Shown in pieces: positions 10,262-22,444 of a stretch of 64,000 nucleotides of DNA (its first letter is position 1; every line of letters begins with the position of its first letter). The notes under the pieces are model-generated. The model was given only the letters and a program-made list of their open reading frames with translations, had not been told where the DNA came from and made no database searches. Origin of the DNA: Coprinellus micaceus (lineage: Eukaryota; Basidiomycota; Agaricomycetes; Agaricales; Psathyrellaceae); the NCBI GenBank assembly GCA_951394405.1, contig OX596343.1, positions 682,001-746,000 of the forward strand, written 5' to 3'. The position numbers and the translations under genes are program-made.

Positions 10262-13200
10262 ATGGACGAATCGCGTGGTGGTCTTGGTCGAAGCCGCACT
10301 CGAGCTTCGCATCACTCCTTTGGTGGGAAACCGTGGGAACAACCTGCCGAAAACGCGGCGTTACTTAAGCCGAATTTCATTAAGGCGGACTCAATGTCAT
10401 GGCAGGATTTCCCTTCCACCACGACCACCACCAGGATGACACCTAGCAGGAAGCGCCATGCGTCGCGGTCGCCGGCGTGGAGCAGGTCCTCAAAGCGCAC
10501 GGCGATGACCCCAGAAGAAGGCGAGGTTGACGATGGCGGCGGGACATCCTCACAACCTCTCCACCTACCAACAACTCTTCCACCCAAACCAACTATCATA
10601 TCGAGGGTCCCATTTCCATTTAAAAAGAAAGAGGAACCCAAGGTCAAGCCCTTCAACGTTCTGGAGCCTTCGACCTCAGACGAGAGGCTCAAGCCTCCTA
10701 GAAAGGAACGGGAAGAGGAGCCGAGGAGACGTCGTGGTTCTCGTGGAGAGGGACAGCTGTGGGGGCATGGTGGAGACCACTGGGAGTCATCCTTTGACCA
10801 GGGGGATCGGGGAAGGGTGTGGAATAGGAATCACAGAGATCTTTCCCCTCCTCGCTCACCTAGACGTCGTTCGTACTCAAGAGACCACCATCGAGTTCGT
10901 TCTCCCCCTCCCCGCACCCCCCCGGCCAGTTTTAGCCCACTCTCAAAGCCGCATGACTACCACCGACCACGGGAACGGTCTCGTTCTAGAGATAGAGGTT
11001 ATGAACGCAATCGAGACTATCGAAGACATGACGAAGACAGGCACTACCGGCCTCATGACGATCGTGAATGGACGAGAAGAGATGACGGGGACTCTTATTC
11101 ATCTCGCCGAGGGGACTCGTATCGACCACCTCTCACTCCTCCTGGCCCGCCACCTCAACATAACGGAGATCCATCCCCTCCACTTCCGCAACCGCCATCG
11201 CCACCTCCCCCACCAGCGTCTGTGCCACCTCCACCTCCACCAGAAGAACCCCGACCGCCAGCAGAAACCCCACCTCCTGCGCCCCCTCCTGATCCTCGGC
11301 TTGCGAACAACCACCAACCTGTGTCGTTCGCCGTCCAGAAACCTGTGCGACCGCCTGGCTTGCCCCCAAAGCCAGCTTTTGGCGCGTTGCCCAATCATGG
11401 TCCCTCTGCACCACCACCACCACCTCCTCCACAGACAATGCCCTCTCATGGAGATCCTTTACCGCCGCCAACATTACCCCCTCAAGGAGCTCCTATCCCA
11501 CCACCGACCGGGCCACCACCTGTTCCCCCACCCGCACCTCTTCCATCCCATAACCCCTCCTTCCGCATTGAGAAGAAGCCGCCGCCGCCGTTTGTTAAAC
11601 CGAAAGAGGCACCCAAGGTCCGGGTCATCCGCAAACGGGAATTCTCAAAACGCAGTTCGAAGCAGGACATGGCAGCCTATGGACGCACATTTACGGGATG
11701 TGGTGATCTATCCGAGTACGAGATCACGAAGAAGCTTGGCGAGGGTACTTTCGGTGAAGTCCACAAAGCCATTCGAAAGACCACGAACGAGCCAGTTGCG
11801 CTCAAGCGCATTCTCATGCACCACGAGAAGGAGGGCATGCCTGTCACGGCCCTACGTGAGATCAAGATCCTCAAGTCCCTCAAACACCCGTCCATTATCA
11901 ACATTCAGGACATGTTCGTGGTCAGGAGCACCGACAAGGATCCTCTATCCGTGTACATGGTTTTCCCGTACATGGATCATGACTTGGCCGGTTTGTTGGA
12001 GAACGAACGTGTTACGCTAAACCCGAGCCAAATCAAGCTGTACATGAAGCAGCTCCTCGAGGGTACAGAGTACATGCATAGGGTGCGTGGCGGTTCAATC
12101 CTATCCCGATTTTTCACGGCTGAGGGTTTCATGGGCAGAACCACATCTTGCACCGAGATATGAAGGCGGCCAACCTGCTCATATCCAACGAGGGCTGTCT
12201 CAAGATCGCCGATCTCGGTCTGGCCCGAAGCTTTGACCCCAATATTACCAAGGGCTCTACAAACAAGAAGTATACCAACTGCGTTGTGACAAGGTGGTAC
12301 CGGCCGCCAGAGCTGCTTCTTGGTGCCCGCCAGTATGGTGGTGAGGTTGATATTTGGGGTATCGGGTCAGTCACATGCCCCTTCGCTGCCATACTCTGTC
12401 CTTAACTCTCACAGATGTGTGCTTGGAGAAATGTTCCAACGGAGACCCATTTTGCCGGGGACGTCAGACCTAGATCAGCTCGAGAAAATTTGGTATCTGT
12501 GCGGTACTCCGACGCAACATTCGTGGGCCAACTTCGATGCTCTGCCAGGATGTGAGGGTGTCAAACGGTTCAACAATCTATACAACCGGCGTATCAAGAA
12601 TGTGTACGAAAGGTACGCCCCCTTTATACATGTCGAAGCAACGTGTTCAAACCGGTATCGTTAGCGTTGGCCCAGAGACTGCGGATCTGCTTGATAAACT
12701 TCTCATCTGCAATCCCAAAGACCGGATCACAGCGGCGCAGGCGTTGGAGCACGATTACTTCTGGACAGAGCCCCTACCCGCTGACCCCAAATCGTATGTC
12801 CCAATGTTCTCCTTCTTGGCCCCCTCACTGAATCCTGCTGTTGTAGACTCCCGAAGTATGAGGCCTCCCACGAATTCGATAAGCGTGGCCATCGGACACA
12901 CCATCCTATGCCAGGCGGTGCCCCGCCAGCCGTCAACCCTCCTCGAGGCCCAGATATGCACCACCAGCACGGTCCCCCACGACCCAACTTCCCACCGCCG
13001 CCTGGCCAGAACCAGCAGTTCCAGGGCGGTCATGGGCCGTATCCTCCCCAGAATGTGCGCCCCCCGATGAATGGCCCAGGCAATAGAAGAGGCGGGCCGC
13101 CGCATGGCACGAATACCTTCAACCAGGGGCCTCAAGGACCATGGAATCAGGGACCTCCTCAGCATCACGGCGGTCCACCTCCATCAGGGCCTGCTGGATT

Positions 13201-13651
13201 CAGAGGAGGGCCTCCACCCAACGCGCCGACGGGTCCGGGAGGCGCTGGGGCTATGCCTCCACCGCAGTTTAGGGGTCCTTCGTCGAGTGTTCCACCTCCA
13301 GGCCTTAATCGAGGACATGGTCAGTACCCACAGTTCCCCCCACACCCAACGCCGCATAGTAATGGGCGGGGTATGGGACCAGGCCCGGGTCATGGACATG
13401 GTGGCCATGGTCCCGGACACGGCCCTGGTGGGTTGCCGGCTGTACCTGGGTTGCCACAGAGGCCGATGGGTGGGCCACCAGCGGGAGGGGTGGGAGGGGG
13501 GAATAATTACCAGCGACCGAGGGTTCAAATGCCTGGAAGGCAGGGTGGGGGCCAAGGGGGAGGGCCGGTCAATAATTGGCAACCGCGGCAGCAGGGAGGT
13601 GGACAGGGAGGTGGACGAGGTGACGGGGATGGGGGTTTGAATTACGGGTAG
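10262..13651 (+). CDS. BUR1: Cdk9/Bur1-type cyclin-dependent kinase with long RS- and proline-rich flanks
   Basis: Exons 10262-12082, 12139-12365, 12415-12612, 12665-12793 and 12847-13651 give 1059 residues. The kinase domain spans about residues 486-785. It shows the glycine loop [17 protein letters not shown] lysine, the Cdk9-like helix [12 protein letters not shown], catalytic [10 protein letters not shown] and activation loop [18 protein letters not shown]. Such kinases phosphorylate the RNA polymerase II tail and elongation factors in the nucleus. The metal-binding motif reads DLG where DFG is usual. Residues about 150-300 are rich in RS and RD dipeptides and residues 300-460 in polyproline. 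The C-terminal 250 residues are Gly/Pro/His-rich. The start could also be ATG 10394 or 10438. Cdk12/Ctk1 also has RS-rich tails, but the helix sequence favours Cdk9/Bur1. Confidence 0.88.
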
Positions 13652-14596
13652 GATCGTTTCCAGCTTTGTGGTCACCTTGACTTGGTCCCTTCATGTTTTG
13701 TTGTCGCTGTTATACTTTTAGGTCTTGGTTCTTGTCTGAATCATATATACATCCACGGTTTCCGTAGAGGATCCATCTTTCTTCCCAACTCATTAACCAC
13801 AGTTCTTGCTTTGCCGCTAGCATTCGATTCATCATTTATCCACTACTCATCCGCATCATTCCCTCCGCTTTGTTTTCCCTTCTTCTCGCCGATTGATATC
13901 CTACCCTCAGCATGCATACGCATATTCTCCGCCGCTCAATATTCTCAGCTCCTCAACGTCGGGTAGTGTTTCTCCTGGTTCGCCCATTCATTTGGTCACG
14001 GTTTTTTTTCCTGTACAGTCGTTTCCCACAACCTCATACTCTGTCAAACATTACATACCTCGCTGTCATGAGTCTTGCTTGTATCATCCACTCCACACAT
14101 TGCCGCTAAATTGGAGGGTAGACCTTGGCCGAAAAGCAAGGTGAGTCCTTGTGAGTTAGCCTTGTCCAGGGCGCTCATAGTACTCTTTCTACTAGGCTAC
14201 AGCGCCGCCCCTTCCCAGCCACCTGTCCCAGTTTTAGACCAACCTGGAACTTTTGGACTTAGCCATTCGAGGCGTTCAGAGATGGGGGCGAACCCTCAAT
14301 ACAGCACAGTGGTAACGCGTTGCCTGGCGCCCCCGCCCCGACGAACCAGGTAAACCAGACCCCGGACAGTGCTCAGGGTGATACGGGGCCTTCAGACAAG
14401 ATCAACACGCTACATTGCCCTGACGATCGAGGCTCAAGCTAACCAAAAGCCGATCAGTGATCCGGCCCTGTCAAACAAGATCGACGCGCCGCAAGGAGCA
14501 ATATTCGCCGTCTTGTGCTCCTCTCCTCTCCTCCTCCTCCCTCTCTCCTCCTCGCTGCCTCCCTATATTTTGGGGAAACAAAACGAAACGATATCG
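13652..14596. other. Intergenic stretch with a tRNA-like relic
   Basis: No protein gene seen. Near 14305-14350 a box-A-like run (CAGCACAGTGGTAACGCG) and a possible stem resemble a tRNA 5' half, but no T-arm with TTCRA follows. It is probably a decayed tRNA or tRNA-derived element. Confidence 0.4.
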
Positions 14597-14696
14597 GCCG
14601 TTGTAGCACAATGGTAGTGCGTTGCTTTCCTACGAGTGTTTCGTCACGTGACTCTGGGCTAGGCAAAGGTTGTGGGTTCGATCCCCATCAACGGTT
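14597..14696 (+). tRNA. tRNA-Arg (anticodon CCT) with 28-nt intron
   Basis: The acceptor stem GCCGTTG pairs with CAACGGT (G1-U72 wobble). The D arm is GCAC/GTGC with GG in the loop. The anticodon stem TTGCT pairs with GGCAA. The T arm is GTGGG-TTCGATC-CCCAT. The anticodon CCT at 14629-14631 reads AGG. A 28-nt intron (14633-14660) sits at the standard place, one base 3' of the anticodon. A T-rich RNA polymerase III terminator follows from 14698. Confidence 0.85.
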
Positions 14697-15242
14697 CTTT
14701 TTGGCCCGTCTTCATCCTTTTGCGATAAAAAGGACGGTGACGACCAGCGTGACGCGTCGCCTCGAGGAAACTTTAAGTTTTTAACTCCGGGAACCAGAAA
14801 CAATACGGCATACCTCAACCCATGCCATAGGAGTGCATGAGCAACGGCACATCGCCGACCTATGGCCGTCCGCCCACCGGCGCTTATTTTCCGTCACCCA
14901 GGTGCGTCGGAATATCAGGCTCCTGATTGGGTGAAGCAATCAGAGGTCTCTCTGACCGTTAGCACGGAGGCGGCGTCTCACACGCCATCTTCCGGTCCTT
15001 TGGTTTCCTTGTGGCTGATTCTGACTGAATTTGTTACGCCACCCCCTTACCCTGGTCTCCCAGTTGGCCGCCAGTCACGATGGTCCGCACTACCCAGGCC
15101 ACGTAAAACACCCTTCCCGAAGACAATTTAATATAGTCATCATCGACACAAGACTAGGAAGGGGTTGGATTGATATAGGGAAAAAATTTAACGCTCTAAT
15201 ATGAGAATACGAATGTAGTGAACCAAAAGAAAACGGAAAGCT
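14697..15242. other. Intergenic stretch
   Basis: tRNA terminator followed by the 3' flank of the convergent transporter gene. No gene recognised. Confidence 0.5.
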
Positions 15243-17482
15243 CTAATGGGCAAACTGGAAATCCAGACGGCGATTACCCCTGTCCTTTGTAGTGGCAAGA
15301 TAATCCGCCTGCTCCTCGGGCGCCATCGCATCCCAAATCCTGGCCTTGGTCCTGTTCCTCCAGCGATAGTACTGCTTGACACCCGGGTAGAGTATGAAGC
15401 AGTTGAACGCGCAGATGCCAATGAGCCAGCTATTTCCGCGGCGGTCTAGGAGATTCAAATGAGTGAGCATCGTGCATGCAAGAAAACAGGATGCCCTTAC
15501 AATTCGGGGCATCGTCCTTGCGATAAATATTCGAGGCAATAATACTCGACGCTTGCACGAACATGTTGTATAATGATGCGTTCACCGTCCTGCTGGCCAC
15601 TCCTCCTGCATTACGGGAACACCAACCGACCTGAATCGGGTGGGTGTAAGGGAAAGACAGCAGTCCCGTTGCAAGCCCCTAGAGCAAGTATCAGCAAGCG
15701 GTCAGAGCTCTACTAAACTGAAACTTACATAGTATATCCAGGGGTTGGGCTTGTCGGACAAGGATCTGAGGGCGACGAGGAAAGGCAGGATCCAGAAATT
15801 CTCGATCATCGCGACGTATGCTCGGTCATTGACCGTCTCTGAGACCACAGTGATCGCGAACATAGTTATGATGGTCCCGACGTTGTAGGGGATGGACAGC
15901 AAGTTCGTCTGGAAGGTGCTAAATCTATACGCTCGAGTTAGTATCGTTCACAGACCGAAGGGGGGGAAGGCGAACCCTAGATTCCTCAGGCTGAGGGTGA
16001 GGTACTGGCTGGGTGGGCTAGCGGGGATACCGAACGTAAGGCCACTGCGATGTGGATGTTAGGAATCGACCAGAGGAGGAACATCTAGGGACGTACATGA
16101 TGTACAAGGGCCACAGGTCATAGTCAGAAAGCGCCCTCCACAGCTTCCTTGGGGTGAGCGCCTGCCTATTATGCATATCTCCCTTCGAAGGGTCGTCCCT
16201 GAGAACCCGTGTGACAGCGATGACCTCCTCTCTCTCGGTGAACCACCCTTTCGGACGGAACCATGTCTTCGTCTGGGTAGGGCCAGGAGGCATCATGAAG
16301 AACGTGGCGATGCCGACGAGGAGGGTGATTCCACCTTCGACCAGGAAGAGCCATCTCCACCCCGCACGCCCAAGAACGCCGCGCATGTGCAGAACTCCGT
16401 AGGCGATGAAACTTCCCAAAATCGAGCAGACATACATCGACATCCAGAAGACGGAGAGACGGAGTGGAAGCTCGTTCTTGGTGTAGAAGTCTAGGAGCCC
16501 GGGTCAGATGAGGAGCTTCCGAAGAGGAATAAAGCTCACATGAGAGGTAGAGGACCAAGTCGGGGATGAAGCCTCCTTGCATGAACCCTAGGAGGGCACG
16601 AGTGACGAGGAATGTAGTTTTGCCGGTCAAGAAGAACTGGAACATGGTCACGACCGCCCATGCGCACATCTGGGTAGGAATCCAGACATCGGGGCCAAGC
16701 TATGATACGGTACAGCGTTAGATCGTGCGGGGAAGTCGGTCGAGGCGGGTAGGACTCACCCGCTTCGATACCAGCTGAGACGGAAGTTCGGCGCAGAGGA
16801 AAGCAAGACGGAAAACAGTGTTTCCCAGGTTGAAGTCTGGCGAGCATATATTCCATTAAATTTCCATTCGTCTATCGCAAACTACGAAACAGTGCGTACC
16901 ATTGGTCGTCATTCCCAAGTCTGGGAGGAAGTTGTCCGTATTCGCCTGAGTGAGGTTGTTGCGGTCCAAGTTCAAGGCCGAGAACGACACCGCCGCTAAT
17001 AACATACGAAAGTCAGGCAATGGCCAAGTTCAAATGGACGAAAAAGACATACCCCATAGCATCACCCTCCAGTCGATTTTGCGAACCAGGGCCTACAACG
17101 TCCAACCCTGCGTTAGGATCAAAACTAAGCCAAGAGCCTCGTGACTTACCCGTTCCTCCCTGTATGTCCAGCGCGCATTGACGTCGAAACGATGTTTATT
17201 CTCATATTCAGCCCGTGGCAAGTAATGCTTGCCGAGCGCAGGATCATCAAATACCGAGCGGCGTGTCGAAATTGCGTCGAGATCCAATGGCGCCCTCTTC
17301 CGCCCAGTAAAGTAATCCGTCCACCGGAATGGCGTAGGCTCTTCGTCGACTAGATCATCCGTTGGCAGCACTACCACATCGGCGTCCTTCTCGTTCGCGA
17401 GCTTGGCCTTGGAGAGGGAGGAGGTGGAAGAGGCTTGGCTACTGCCCACCTTCTCAGGTTCGGAAGTCGGTGAGGGCGACAT
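15243..17482 (-). CDS. MFS anion:cation symporter, Dal5-like (paralogue A)
   Basis: Ten exons: 17482-17150, 17092-17053, 16995-16900, 16836-16760, 16699-16540, 16490-16097, 16044-15976, 15924-15729, 15678-15501, 15445-15243. They give 581 residues. It belongs to the allantoate/nicotinate/pantothenate-type transporter family (Dal5, Tna1, Fen2 relatives) with twelve predicted helices in the plasma membrane. The typical first-helix motif is [43 protein letters not shown] and [20 protein letters not shown] also fit. The first 125 residues are a hydrophilic cytoplasmic tail containing [10 protein letters not shown], shared by all three copies in the window. The substrate cannot be told from sequence. 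Exon borders match paralogues B and C except where noted there. Confidence 0.92.
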
Positions 17483-18452
17483 CTGAATTGACGGAGGGTG
17501 GCGTGTGTCGCCGAGAAATCAAGAGAGAACGCTTGGAAGTCTGGGCATTTTCCAAGGCAGGTCCAAGTCCTTTTGAAGGGAACCAGAGCGCTGAGCATCC
17601 AGCACACCATTTCCTGGAGTAATGGCTGCCCCAGGAGTATTCTTAGCCATGGGGCCTGGACAGGATGATTTTTTCAATCTAATGGTGCAGCCTGATTCTC
17701 GAATTGCGCAAGCGTAGGGTTTCCGCTGCTAATCGGTCGGCAAGATATCCGACGGGAGCAGACAGGCGGCGGGGACCCCCAGCCTAACGGATTACCGGTT
17801 ATCCATAGGGTCCACCGACTTAAACCCCGACGTGCGACTGTATAGAGAAAAGCCCACATCCTTTCCCTTCGAAGGGACCTCCACGTGAATAGAAGGGATC
17901 GAGGTCTATCTGTACGTTATCTGCGTGCAGGGTCTAAGTGTCGTCACGGATGCGACTCACGAATCGAAAGTCCAAACATTGCTAGCCCGATGTCCGAAGG
18001 AATTGCGCCTTCCTGTGCATCCTGGCGATAGAAGCATTACGAAGTTGATTTTGAAGACACCATGGAACGTGAAAGGAACGAACAACAAGTGAGGGGTCCG
18101 TTGTGAGCACGGTCAACCAATCCAATTCGTCACCCAATCGGGTCGGCGTTATTCCCAATTGGGATGTAGACAGGCACTGTCGCCATACGAACCCCCCATG
18201 GCGGAGGGGTTGTTATGAGGCTCCATTCGAGCTACGATCTCCCAGGTCGAGGGCAGATTGAATTCAATGACAGGGGGAGGGGGACTGTAGCGATAAGGGT
18301 GTGAATGGAGTATGTGGGCTTCGATGTACAGAGGACGACATGAAACCCAGGAAAACAACAAGGTCATCTATGGATACAAGCAGTAGGGTACATGGAACAT
18401 GAGCAAGGGGTGAACAGAGAGAAAAAGAGAAAGCTTATCGAACGTTGAGGTT
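17483..18452. other. Intergenic stretch
   Basis: Promoter side of transporter A and 3' flank of HIR1. No gene or repeat recognised in 970 bp. Confidence 0.5.
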
Positions 18453-21400
18453 TTACATTTCCTCGTTGTTCGCTCGTCTGAGTGTATCTTGCCAATCCAT
18501 CCCCAGTTTCGCGAGCGTCTTGCTTCGTGCTGAGCAGGCCAATGGTCAGCGCCGCTTGGGATGAATGCATAAGGAGAGAGACATACCGAAGATAGCGAGA
18601 ACATCTTTGAGAAGTTCCCTTCGTGGGACTCCGCAAATAGTGGTAGGTGGGGCATCGTCCCGTCCGGGGCGCCTATTCAAGTCAGAAAGGATGACCAAAA
18701 AGGCGAAAGGCAGAACCCACCAATACACTGGCCCAAACAGCTCCTTGATAAACTCCTCCGCCTTCGCTCTGAGCCCCTCATCCGCGAGTTTCTTCGAGTA
18801 CAACAGTACCACGTGCCGGTACTCTGCGCTACTCTCGAGCAGCCTGATCGCATGCATCCTGCTCTCCAGGTGCCCCAGCGTGATTGCAGGACTCCACCAC
18901 TGCGGCCGGGGGACCTCGGCGGCGGCGAGTCGGCTATCGCCTCCTGCGTTGAGACTGTACTCCGTCGAGGTCATGACGCCGCGGATGGATGCTGGGGCAC
19001 GAGGACGGCCATGCCATGCGTCCGAGTTCTCGGCCCACCATTTCTCGGTCGTCTTGACGAAGGAGAGGAGGTTTGGGTCGTACGAATAGATCACCCCATT
19101 GGAAACGTGGATGAGGCTCGTGCCGTTCGGTGAGACGGTAGCGTTAAGGAGAGCGGAATTAGGGGAGGAGGCCAGTAGTGGGGCGACTGAGGCGGGTGTG
19201 AAGGACGCTTTCTGCTGTTTTACGTTCCTGAGGTCGAAATTAGAGACGGGAATAGTGGAATCGAGGGCAAGCGTACCAGCAATATAGTTGGCCGGCAGAC
19301 GTGACTGCGAGGAGATGGTGCTTGTTCCCGTCGAGGAACGAAGTTGAGGAGCCAAGGCTGAGAGGAGGGAGGAGCCTGCACATGCGTTAAGTGCAAAGGC
19401 TAGGATGTGGAGCGATATCACTGACCTTCTCCCCGTATGTGAGTATACGTTAAGACTTCCGTCTTGAGAAGCGACTGCACAGAAATAGGACGTCGCCTTC
19501 GCAGCGATGATTGGCGAAGGCAAGTAGTCCAGCCACTGCACTTCTTTCCCAGTCACGAATGAAATCTCCGTCGTGTCTACTCGTCTGTCAGTTCAGTGGG
19601 CAGAGAGGCCTAGACGAGCGAAACTTACGGTCATCCTCTCTGTTCCGAACCTCCAAGTATGAATCCGACTCCTCTATCTCCGACTTTGAATACGAAAGGA
19701 GAGGGAGAGTCGGCAGAACGGATCCAAGGTGATGTATCGAGATACTCTGCGCTGGCTCCGTCGTGCCCCACTTCAGCTGCTTCACGGGTCCTGGAACCTC
19801 GAGCTTACGACCTTCGCCCATTGTGCGACCCTTTGGCGCGCCCGCACCGTCTTCTCCATCGATCATTGCACTCGCCTTCCTCTTACCCCTCGAGATACCT
19901 CCATCCCCGAACGAATCCATAGGCATGTCGAGATCCATCGGTGCCAGGTCGTGTCGAGCCCAACTGTGTGGTGGCTCATATGGCTGCTCGGCTGGCCTGG
20001 GGAATCCGAAGCTTGCAGCATTGGCCGAAATCGATGGATACGCCCTCGACGTGGGTGGTGGTTGTGAGCTTGCACCGGCGGATGGGATGGCAGCTGAGGA
20101 CGGTGGCATGAGGGCAACCCGCTTCTTGGGTTTTCCGCGGCGTGCAACGAGCTGGTTGACCTGCTCGCCATTTACGATGGTCTTGGGGGCTTCTTCGACT
20201 TCGGCGGGGCGTCGAGTGGGTGATGGTGGAGGGGTGATCTGGTTGGCGCTTCCATGGGAGTATCCGTGAGGTGCGGGAGGTAAGGAGAATCCGAACTTGG
20301 ACAGGTATTGCTCTTGAACGGAATGTGGGGCGATTCCTTCCAACTCTTCTGCTGTGAACGCGAATGCAGCTATCGTTCCGTCTGACGACGCTGCATACAG
20401 AGTTAAGCCATCCCAGGACCAACTCAAGTCCATGATGTGCCGGTCAAACACCTCCTTCGCGACGATAAGTGGACGGGCTGACTTGGTCTGCCACACCGAA
20501 ACTGAGCGGTCATCTGCTCCAAGGGCGACGACGGAGCAGATATTTGAGGTTGTCACGGGTACTGCAGGGTTGCGCAAGAATATGTGAGGGTTGTACGCAG
20601 CGACTTCAACGGTATTCTCATGGCCGACGAGGCTGATGTCCGATGTCCAGGTATTCCGAGTGATGACTGCCGCGATAAACACGAAACCCTTGTTGTTTGT
20701 AGCATTGGAAGCAGTGATGTGCGCTCCGTCCGGAGACCAGCTAAACGATAGTGAGCGCTGAGTCCTGAGCTCGTACAAGCGACTCACCTAAGTCGACGGA
20801 AGAAGGTGCTCCCGGGCGAATCTTCAAAGGGTTTGGTGACCTCGGCCTCAAGCTGCCAATCAGTAGTCCTCCAAATCTTAACGGTCTTGTCGTCAGACTG
20901 TGTGGCAAGGAACTCTCCAACAGGGTCCCAACACACACCCTTGACGAAACCGTTGTGCTGGTCAAGCTTGCGCACGCATTCTAGGGTATAACCATCCCAG
21001 ATGATTACCTTGGAATCCAAGCCTACGGAGGCTAGGTATCGGTCCTCTGGTGACCACGCCACATCGGTCACGTCTGTGAACGGTTGAGGGTGCATCCATT
21101 CTGAGGGTTGTAAGCTTACCACTCTCGTGCCCGGGGAGTCGTTTCAAGGGCTTCCAACCCTCCACATTAACTTCGTCGGAACCCCACACTCTCCCTTTCG
21201 CATGACTGTAATGCATTCAATAGGGCGTCGCGTTTAGACGCGCATTCTTCACTCACGGGTCGAGATCCCAAACCATGACAATCTCATCATCGCTCCCACT
21301 CGCTAACCACCTCCCGTTGTGGGCCCACCGCACCACAAGAACTGGCCCCGTATGCATGGTGAGCGTACATAATGATTTTGGCGGGCGTCCAGATGCCTCG

Positions 21401-21579
21401 GACGCTGGATTGAGAATGGGTTTCGTACTCCAAATTCGTATTTTCGCGTCTAGGCCACCTGTGGCGATCCGGGAGCCGTCAGGATGGACGTGGACGGAGA
21501 AAATGGAGAGCCGTTTCGCGTTTGCATCGCTATTCGAGGTGTTCGAGTGCATTACCCATGCTGGTTTGGTGAAATGCAT
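18453..21579 (-). CDS. HIR1: HIR1/HIRA histone chaperone, WD40 protein
   Basis: Nine exons: 21579-21257, 21205-21120, 21073-20788, 20740-19629, 19576-19426, 19375-19277, 19227-18721, 18672-18587, 18529-18453. They give 908 residues. HIRA-family proteins deposit histone H3-H4 outside replication and silence histone and other genes in the nucleus. WD40 blades fill residues about 1-380 (SVHVHPDGSRIATGGLDAKI, VWDLD, TFFRRLSWSPDG, GHENTVEVA). A disordered middle with a basic KRK patch follows. The C-terminal Hira region contains RRLLPPL, LLAVTSAGQLYCW and EYRHVVLLYSKKLADEG. Two introns are only 46-47 nt. The splice after TFFRRL was chosen because it restores the conserved RRLSWSPDG; the nearer AG would leave a 23-nt intron. 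Confidence 0.92.
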
Positions 21580-21664
21580 CGTCCGGCTGGTTTCCCGATG
21601 ACGACGTTGACGATTTGCGCCTTTAGGTTGGAGAGAGGGGTATCAAGAATCCAGTTTTGCGTCA

Positions 21665-22012
21665 ATGGAGGTCGAGATGGCGAAAGGTGAGAAGCAAGCC
21701 AAGTTGGGCTCGACATCGACCAGATTTGGTGTTGGCATCACTGTGCCCGTCATTCACTCCCACCACCCTGCTTCGTGCTCGATTCGCGCAATTCCTGGGC
21801 TTTATGCTCACTCTTGGATTCAAAATGAACTTCAAAGTCTTACTCCTGATCGCCTTTGTCGGTCAAGCGATATTCCCGAAGGAAGGGCGACTCACGATGG
21901 AGTTATGAACGAGATGTCTGCGCCAATGCAGGGGAGGCCGACACCGTCAGGTAGCGCTAGGGGCTCTCAGCAAGGCCAAGGAAGTTCTAAACCTCCAAGT
22001 ACGTCGAAGTGA
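21665..22012 (+). CDS. Doubtful small protein, unrecognised
   Basis: An ATG-initiated frame of 115 codons starts MEVEMAKGEKQAKLG and ends in a Ser/Gly/Gln-rich tail. It lies in the gap between HIR1 and transporter B, divergent from HIR1. I recognise no family. An internal GTGAGA could be a donor, so the product may be spliced differently. It may be chance. Confidence 0.22.
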   Translation: MEVEMAKGEKQAKLGSTSTRFGVGITVPVIHSHHPASCSIRAIPGLYAHSWIQNELQSLTPDRLCRSSDIPEGRATHDGVMNEMSAPMQGRPTPSGSARGSQQGQGSSKPPSTSK

Positions 22013-22444
22013 CACTATAACGAACTCCAACCAGCCCTACCTGGTCGATTCTACGTTTCCTTGGCTGGTACCCCACTGGTTTACACTCAGGTTCTCCCGC
22101 GACTCATATCTTGCTATTGACAGCACTATCGGTTTGTGTCTTATCAAACCCTCAATGAGCCTCAATGCTACGGAAGCCTTCCGGTCGCATTTGGTGTCTA
22201 TTTTACTGGTGTTGCGCAATATCCGGACTCCCATTCACCATCCGTCCCGAATGCCAAGCAAACACTGAGAGGGACCAAGTCGACAAAATAGAATGCAGCC
22301 CCGACAGACACAGGATCTATCGAAGTAGCCATTACGGCACTGGATGGTGTGCTTCGTGATAACTGGAAGCGAATCGAGTGTACCTTAGTCGTCTATAAGA
22401 GCTTTCAAGGAACGAGCGCAAACCTCGACGGTCCGCTCACCGCC

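Noticed and set aside
11099..11474. Trp/Arg-rich and Gly-rich frames on minus.
   Set aside because: They are antisense shadows of the polyproline region of the kinase gene.
20742..20787. A 23-nt intron in HIR1 suggested by the first AG after the donor at 20787.
   Set aside because: Too short; the later TAG gives a 47-nt intron and restores the conserved RRLSWSPDG.
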